Origin: Hydrogenibacillus schlegelii
Lineage (GTDB): Bacteria; Bacillota; Bacilli; Thermicanales; DSM-22653
Direction of reading: 5' to 3'
DNA: 64,000 nucleotides
Assembly (NCBI RefSeq): GCF_001653195.1
Contig: NZ_JXBB01000012.1
Coordinates: 1 to 64,000, forward strand
Below, in pieces: positions 58,525 to 64,000 of this stretch. The notes below the pieces were generated by a model. The model was given only the letters and a program-made list of their open reading frames with translations, did no database searches and was not told the origin of the DNA. The translations under genes and the position numbers were made by a program. Position 1 is the first letter of the stretch. Each line of letters begins with the position of its first letter.

Positions 58525-58672
58525 CCGCGCGCCGAACGGAGAGCCGCCGCGTACAAAAAGAGGGCGGCGGAAGCGGGCGCGCGTTTTTTGTCCCGTTCGG
58601 GTCTCTTTGGGTTCGTTTGTTGTGTTCGCAAAAAAGTTCCGTGTCCGCGAAAAAAGGCGCCGAGGTGGGAGC

Positions 58673-59668
58673 ATGCGGATCGGGTTCATCGGGCTCGGCA
58701 CGATGGGCCGGCCGATCGTCGCCCGCCTGCTCAGGGCGGGGTACGCTGTCGTCGTTCACAACCGGTCCCGGGGAGCCGTCGAATGGGCCGTCTCTCAGGG
58801 GGCGGTGGCGGCGGACTCCCCGGCGGCGGTCGGCGGGGCCGCCGATGTCGTCATGACGTCGCTTCCGTACCCGGAGACGGTCGAGACGGTCTACTTTGGG
58901 CCGGGCGGCGTCCGCGAAGGGGCCCGGCCGGGGCAGATCTGGGTCGACCTCAGCACGATCGCGCCGGCCCACGCCGAAGCGTTTTACGGGCGGGCGAAGG
59001 AGCTCGGCGTCTTTTTTCTCGATGCGCCGGTCTCCGGCGGGCCGATGGGCGCCGAGGCGGGGACGCTTACGATCATGGTCGGCGGCGACGCCGAAGCCTT
59101 CGAGCGGGTTCGGCCGGTCCTCGCGGCGTTCGGCCGGATGATCGTCCATCTCGGCGGCCCCGGCAAGGGTAGCGCCGTCAAGCTCATCAACAACCTCCTC
59201 GTCGCCGTGCACACCGTCGCCCTGTCGGAGGCGTTCGTCCTCGGCGCAAAGGCAGGCGTGGATCCGGCGGTCCTTCACGCCGTCCTCAAGGCGAGCACCG
59301 GCCACAGCTTCATGATCGACCGGACGATCGATCTCATCCAGGATCGGGATTTTGCCCCTCGGTTCAGCATCGCGCTCCTGCACAAGGACGTCCGTCTGGC
59401 GCTCCAGTTTGCCGAGGCGATGGACGTGCCCCTCGCCCTCGGCGCCCAGGCGCAGGCGCACCTCGTTCGGGCGATGGCGGAAGGACACGGCGGCGAGGAC
59501 GTCGCCGCCCTCATCCGTCCCCTCGAGCGGACGGCCGGCGTTTCCGTGGTGCGGGGGGAGCGGGCCGGCGACCGGACGAAAGCCGACGGGGCGGGCGCCG
59601 ACGGGGCGGAGGCTCTTTGCGCCGGCCGTGAAAGCGGCGAATCCGAAGCCGACGGTCGAAGCGCGTGA
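58673..59668 (+). CDS. 3-hydroxyisobutyrate dehydrogenase-like oxidoreductase
   Basis: 331 residues. NAD(P) site GFIGLGTMGRPIVARLLRAGY, substrate loop DAPVSGGPMGAEAGTLTIMVGG, catalytic Lys in GPGKGSAVKLINNLL, and C-terminal helical domain with LLHKDVRLAL. Beta-hydroxyacid dehydrogenase family; the substrate could be 3-hydroxyisobutyrate, tartronate semialdehyde or another small hydroxyacid. An Ala/Gly/Asp tail of ~40 residues follows the domain. GAGGTGGGA precedes the ATG. Confidence 0.88.
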   Translation: MRIGFIGLGTMGRPIVARLLRAGYAVVVHNRSRGAVEWAVSQGAVAADSPAAVGGAADVVMTSLPYPETVETVYFGPGGVREGARPGQIWVDLSTIAPAHAEAFYGRAKELGVFFLDAPVSGGPMGAEAGTLTIMVGGDAEAFERVRPVLAAFGRMIVHLGGPGKGSAVKLINNLLVAVHTVALSEAFVLGAKAGVDPAVLHAVLKASTGHSFMIDRTIDLIQDRDFAPRFSIALLHKDVRLALQFAEAMDVPLALGAQAQAHLVRAMAEGHGGEDVAALIRPLERTAGVSVVRGERAGDRTKADGAGADGAEALCAGRESGESEADGRSA

Positions 59669-59740
59669 GCGGCCGGCGCCGGGGCCGCCGGGACCCCCGA
59701 GCGGTGCCGTCGAACGGGGGAAAACCCCTGCCGGTACCGC

Positions 59741-59769
59741 TTGACAGCGGCACCCGGAAGCCGTACAAT
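59741..59769 (+). promoter_or_regulatory. Sigma-A promoter of the methionine operon
   Basis: Perfect TTGACA, 17 bases, TACAAT. It lies ~75 bases before the SAM riboswitch. Confidence 0.88.
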
Positions 59770-59842
59770 AGGCGCAAGATTCGCGGAGCCAGAAGCTCTG
59801 GGCACAACCGAATCGATGCGCCGCCCGTTTGTTCGGCGGCAC

Positions 59843-59995
59843 CTTCTTATCGAGAGCGGCGGAGGGACTGGCCCGATGAAGCCCGGCAACCTTCCCGGCG
59901 CGGGGAGCCGAGAGGCCTCCTCGCCTGCGGGCGCACGGTGTGCCCCGGGAAAGGTGCCAACTCCTGCGGCCGCACCGGCGGCCGAAAGATAAGAA
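59843..59995 (+). promoter_or_regulatory. SAM-I riboswitch (S-box)
   Basis: All S-box landmarks are present: TTCTTATCGAGAG closing with GATAAGAA (P1), GGCGGAGGGACTGGCCCGATGAAGCCCGGCAACC (kink-turn and P2), a GC-rich P3, AAGGTGCCAACTCC and the P4 hairpin. S-adenosylmethionine binding should shut off the metF-metE unit. Confidence 0.97.
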
Positions 59996-60013
59996 GGGGG
60001 TGCGTTCTTTTTG

Positions 60014-60042
60014 CCCTCTTCTTATCGAAGAGGGGTTTTTTT
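60014..60042 (+). terminator. Terminator of the SAM riboswitch
   Basis: CCCTCTTC pairs with GAAGAGGG around TTATC and is followed by seven T residues. The left arm shares CTTCTTATC with the P1 strand of the aptamer, giving the antiterminator alternative. Confidence 0.9.
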
Positions 60043-60115
60043 ATGGCTTTGCTCGGGAAAGGAGGTGGACCGACGATCCGGCCGCCGGTTTCAGGGTCGG
60101 CCGGACCGGTGTGCG

Positions 60116-61108
60116 ATGTCCGACCGCAATCCTTCCTGCGCCATGCCGGAGGTGGTCGTGGAGCTCGACCCGCCCCGGGCGCCGGCGTTCGATCGCTACT
60201 TGCAGGCGGCCCGGCGGCTTCAGGCGGCCGGGGTGACCCACATCACGATCGCCGACAACTCCCTCGCCCACGCCCGGCTGTCCAACGTCGTCGCCGCGGT
60301 GCTCCTCCGGCAGGCGTTCGGTCTTTCACCGATCGTCCATCTGAACAGCCGGGACCGGAACCTCCTCGCCCAGCAGTCGACCGTCCTCGGCCTGTTCGCC
60401 GCCGGGGTGCGGCATTTTCTCCTCATCAGCGGCGATGCGCTGGCGCTGGGCGATCATCCGGACGGGAAGGCCGTCTACGAGACGGACAGTCTCGGGCTCA
60501 TGGAGCGGTTCCGCGGGCTTCAGGCCGGCGTCGACTTTTTCGGCCGGCCGCTGGAGGGCCCGCTGGACGTTTGCTACGGCGGGGCGCTCAACCTCGGCCG
60601 CACCCTCGGCCCGCACCTCCGGCGGCTCGCCGCCAAGGCGGACCGCGGTGCCCGGTTTTTCTTCACACAGCCGATCTTCGATCCGGCCGACCTCGAGCGG
60701 CTCCTCGAGGCGCGGGCGCTCCTCGGCGGGCGCGGGACGCTCTACATCGGCATCATGCCGCTCATCTCCGCCGCCAGCGCCCGCTTCCTCGCCGGGGTGC
60801 CGGGGATGAACGTCCCGTCGGACGTCGTCCGGGCCCTCGAGCCGTATACCGGCGAGGCGGCCATCGAAGCCGGCCTCGCGCAGGCCGAGGCGCTCATCGA
60901 GCGGGCGTTCGAGCTCGGGTGGACGCGGTTTTACCTGATCACCCCGTACCTCCGGGCGTCGACGACCGCCCGCCTCGCCCGGTTCGTCTTGGCGCGGCGG
61001 CCGGCCACCGGCGCCTCGCCGGCGGACGACGTTTCGACGGGGGGCGGGACGTCGACGCGGCCCGGCGCTTCGGTGGGCGTCGAGGCTGCCCCGGAGCTCG
61101 GGCCGTAG
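60116..61108 (+). CDS. metF: Methylenetetrahydrofolate reductase, stand-alone
   Basis: 330 residues. EVVVELDPPRAPAFDRYLQAARRLQAAGVTHITIADNSLAHARLSN and LISGDAL, GGALNLGR, FFFTQPIFD and IGIMPLIS fit the MTHFR TIM barrel. The opening resembles the reductase half of the bifunctional YitJ type, but the homocysteine methyltransferase half is absent. It makes 5-methyl-THF for MetE next door. The start is uncertain: ATG at 60116 or 60143, neither with a clear Shine-Dalgarno, while a strong AAAGGAGGTGGA stands further up at 60058. The last ~40 residues are disordered. Confidence 0.85.
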   Translation: MSDRNPSCAMPEVVVELDPPRAPAFDRYLQAARRLQAAGVTHITIADNSLAHARLSNVVAAVLLRQAFGLSPIVHLNSRDRNLLAQQSTVLGLFAAGVRHFLLISGDALALGDHPDGKAVYETDSLGLMERFRGLQAGVDFFGRPLEGPLDVCYGGALNLGRTLGPHLRRLAAKADRGARFFFTQPIFDPADLERLLEARALLGGRGTLYIGIMPLISAASARFLAGVPGMNVPSDVVRALEPYTGEAAIEAGLAQAEALIERAFELGWTRFYLITPYLRASTTARLARFVLARRPATGASPADDVSTGGGTSTRPGASVGVEAAPELGP

Positions 61109-61287
61109 CCAAACGCCGACGTTCCCGCGCTTCACCGCGCCCGACCGGTCTCCGGCGCCTCGCCGGCGGCCGCCCCGTTTCCGGCGGCCGGAGCATGGCC
61201 GCCCGGCGCCCTTCCCCAAGCGTTTGACCTCGATCGGGCGTGCCGAAGGCGTCGGCGCGCCGCCAGCAAAGGAGTGACCTTCCGTCC

Positions 61288-63576
61288 ATGATCCAGACCG
61301 CGAACCTCGGCTACCCCCGCCTCGGCCCGCGCCGGGAGTGGAAGCGGGCCCTCGAGCGCTACTGGCAGGGGAAGTTGACCGAAACGGAGCTTCACGACGC
61401 CATCCGGACGGTGTACCGCGACGCCCTCCGGCGGCAGGCGGCCTTCGACCTCACGTGGGTGCCGGCGGGCGACCTGACCTACTACGACCCGATGCTCGAT
61501 CTCGCCGTCACCTTCGGCCTCGTGCCGGCCCGCTTCCGGGAAGCGTACGGCTACGCCGGCGGGCCGGTCTCCCTGGAGCTTTATTTTGCCATCGCCCGGG
61601 GGAGCGACCGGGTGCCGGCGGCGGAGATGACGAAGTGGTTCAACACGAACTACCACTACATCGTCCCGGAGCTCGACGCCGTCGCCGCCGGCCGGGCGCC
61701 GGAGATCGCCGACAACCGGCCGCTTCAGGCGTACCGGGAGGCGCGGGAAGTCGTCGGGGAGCGGGCGCGGCCGGTCGTCGTCGGGCCGTACACGTTCGTC
61801 CGGCTGAGCAAAGGATATCCGGAAGCGGCGTTCGCCGAGGTCGTCCGGGCGTTCGTCCCGGCGTACCGGGCGCTCCTCCGGTCGCTGGCGGAGGCCGGGG
61901 CGGCGTGGATCCAGATCGACGAACCGGCGCTCGTCCTTGACGTGCCGGCCGGCGACATCGCCCTCCTCCATGAGGTCTACGGGGCGCTCGTCGAGGCGGC
62001 GGCACCGGCGAAGCTCATGCTCCAGACGTATTTTGAGGCCGTCGAGCATTATTCCGATGTCGTCCGGCTGCCGGTGGCGGGGATCGGCCTCGACTTCGTC
62101 GACGGCCTCGCGGACAACCGCGCAAGCGTCCTCCGGCACGGCTTTCCGGAGGACAAGGTCCTCGGCGTCGGCCTGATCCCGGGGCGAAACGTCTGGCGGG
62201 CGGACCTCGAAGCACAGGCGGCCTTTCTCCGGGAACTCGCCGCCGTCGTGCCGTTCGAGCGGATGATCCTCTCGCCGTCGACGAGCCTCCTCTTCGTCCC
62301 GATCAGCCTCGAGCGGGAGACGAAGCTCGACCCGGCGCTTCGGGACGTCCTCGCCTTTGCCGACGAAAAGCTCGCGGAACTCCGGCTCCTCGCCCGGGCC
62401 GATGCGCCGGACGCCGAGGCGGAGGCGGCGTACCGGGCGTCGGCGGAAGCCCGGCGGCGGTTTTTTGCCGCCCATCCGTTTCCGGCGCCGGAGGCGGTCA
62501 CCGCGGAGGAGACGACGCGGGCGATTCCTTTTGAAGCTCGAAAAAAGATCCACGCCGAGCGGTTTTCCCTGCCGCTTTTTCCGACGACGACGATCGGGAG
62601 CTTTCCGCAGACGAAAGACGTCCGGGAGGCCCGGGCCCGCTTCCGGAAGGGCGAACTCGACGCCGAGGGCTACAAAGCGTTCATCCGGGCGAAGATCGCC
62701 GAGTGGATCCGCATCCAGGAGGAGCTCGGCCTCGACGTCCTCGTCCACGGCGAATTCGAGCGGACGGACATGGTCGAGTATTTCGCGGAAAAGCTCGGCG
62801 GCTTCGCCTTCACCGAGCACGGCTGGGTCCAGTCGTACGGGTCCCGGGCGGTCCGGCCGCCGATCATCTACGGCGAGATCGTCTACCGGGAGCCGCTCAC
62901 CGTCGAGGAGACGGCGTACGCCCAGTCGCTCACCGAAAAGCCGGTCAAGGGCATGCTCACCGGCCCGGTGACGATCCTCAAGTGGTCGTATCCGCGGGAG
63001 GATGTGCCGCCGGAGGCGATCGCCTATTCCATCGCCCGGGCGCTCCGGAAAGAAGTCGAGGCGCTCGAGGCGGCGGGCATCCGCATGGTACAGGTCGACG
63101 AACCGGCGTTTCGGGAGGGGCTGCCGCTTAAGCGGCGGCACCGGGACCGGTATCTCGACTGGGCGGTGCGGGCGTTTCGCCTGGCGACGGCCGGCGCCCG
63201 ACCGGAGACGCAGGTGCACACCCACATGTGCTACAGCGAGTTCGGCGACATCATCGACGCGATCAAGGCGCTCGACGCCGACGTCATCTCGATCGAGACG
63301 TCCCGGAGCCACGGCGAGCTCATCCAGGCGTTCGAGGAAAACACGTACGACAAAGAGATCGGCCTCGGCGTCTACGACATCCACTCGCCGCGGGTGCCGG
63401 ACGTCGAGGAAATGAAAGCCCTCGCCCGGCGGGCGCTCCGGGTGCTTCCGAAGGAAAACTTCTGGATCAACCCCGACTGCGGGCTCAAAACGCGGGACGT
63501 TCCGGAGACGATCGCCTCGCTCAAAAACATGGTGGCGGCGGCCCGGGGGCTTCGGGCGGAGCTCGGCGAGCGGTGA
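61288..63576 (+). CDS. metE: Cobalamin-independent methionine synthase MetE
   Basis: 762 residues, full length. Opens IQTANLGYPRLGPRREWKRALERYW. The folate-binding linker PTTTIGSFPQT and the Zn site HMCYSEFGD and NPDCGLKTR (His, Cys, Glu, Cys) are intact. Transfers the methyl group of 5-methyl-THF polyglutamate to homocysteine. AAAGGAGTGA precedes the ATG. It lies 180 bases after metF in the SAM-controlled unit. Confidence 0.97.
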   Translation: MIQTANLGYPRLGPRREWKRALERYWQGKLTETELHDAIRTVYRDALRRQAAFDLTWVPAGDLTYYDPMLDLAVTFGLVPARFREAYGYAGGPVSLELYFAIARGSDRVPAAEMTKWFNTNYHYIVPELDAVAAGRAPEIADNRPLQAYREAREVVGERARPVVVGPYTFVRLSKGYPEAAFAEVVRAFVPAYRALLRSLAEAGAAWIQIDEPALVLDVPAGDIALLHEVYGALVEAAAPAKLMLQTYFEAVEHYSDVVRLPVAGIGLDFVDGLADNRASVLRHGFPEDKVLGVGLIPGRNVWRADLEAQAAFLRELAAVVPFERMILSPSTSLLFVPISLERETKLDPALRDVLAFADEKLAELRLLARADAPDAEAEAAYRASAEARRRFFAAHPFPAPEAVTAEETTRAIPFEARKKIHAERFSLPLFPTTTIGSFPQTKDVREARARFRKGELDAEGYKAFIRAKIAEWIRIQEELGLDVLVHGEFERTDMVEYFAEKLGGFAFTEHGWVQSYGSRAVRPPIIYGEIVYREPLTVEETAYAQSLTEKPVKGMLTGPVTILKWSYPREDVPPEAIAYSIARALRKEVEALEAAGIRMVQVDEPAFREGLPLKRRHRDRYLDWAVRAFRLATAGARPETQVHTHMCYSEFGDIIDAIKALDADVISIETSRSHGELIQAFEENTYDKEIGLGVYDIHSPRVPDVEEMKALARRALRVLPKENFWINPDCGLKTRDVPETIASLKNMVAAARGLRAELGER

Positions 63577-64000
<424 letters not shown>

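Overview
The window comes from a GC-rich chromosome (roughly two-thirds G+C by eye) of a spore-forming, naturally competent, Gram-positive bacterium of the Bacillales type. Support: an alpha/beta SASP, a YtfI/GerW(YtfJ) sporulation pair, DUF1450/DUF1885/DUF1054 families, TPP and SAM-I riboswitches, a comG-comEA-comEC competence locus, and an SR1P-like peptide gene next to a speA-type decarboxylase. A GC-rich thermophile such as Hydrogenibacillus would fit; that name is inference, not proof.

Layout. 1-1480: 3' end of a 23S rRNA gene, no 5S gene after it, then a strong promoter and eleven tRNA genes ending in a terminator. 1483-3250: an AT-rich, foreign-looking hypothetical gene between two related promoter segments. 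3256-5670: an IS607-type remnant with an internally deleted serine recombinase, an intact TnpB-related protein whose RuvC-III position is His, and a strongly structured 3' non-coding segment running up to the competence locus. 5670-17864: competence locus in the order comGC-like, comGA, comGB, four further prepilin-like genes, two tandem PLD-family (HKD) nuclease-like genes, comEA, comEC. ComGA carries a long low-complexity insertion between its two CxxC pairs. The beta-lactamase-like domain of ComEC has lost its metal-binding residues.

17976-22253: a His-rich NifX-like protein with SppA, an HxlR regulator, a TatD-like hydrolase and a Clp-fold membrane serine protease. 22411-27015: a TPP-riboswitch operon with an acyl-CoA-dehydrogenase-fold flavoprotein and a ThiY/ThiX/ThiZ-type pyrimidine-precursor ABC transporter. 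27324-30341: a polysaccharide deacetylase and a rhodanese behind a Fur-box-like promoter. 31118-34201 (minus): NEW3 protein plus ABC-2 exporter. 34503-37512: ECF sigma, anti-sigma and an NCS2-type permease. 37481-44049: Mpg glycosylase, an MBL hydrolase behind a FadR-type operator, a lipoprotein with a sequestered Shine-Dalgarno, a large coiled-coil membrane protein and small membrane proteins.

44265-48920: NifZ-ThiI sulfur-relay pair, gamma-carbonic anhydrase, M24 peptidase, SASP. 49070-54292: YtfI/GerW, FabI, GNAT, small conserved proteins. 54134-59668: SR1P-like gene, Orn/Lys/Arg decarboxylase, CBS protein, 44-bp tandem repeats, DUF1054, a conserved Bacillales protein and a 3-hydroxyisobutyrate-dehydrogenase-like enzyme. 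59741-64000: strong promoter and SAM-I riboswitch leading to metF, metE and a cut-off metY/metZ-type gene.

The best candidate for something undescribed is the competence locus. A ComEC with a dead nuclease-like domain sits beside two extra HKD nuclease-like genes, and the whole locus lies directly downstream of a TnpB-related protein and its structured RNA.
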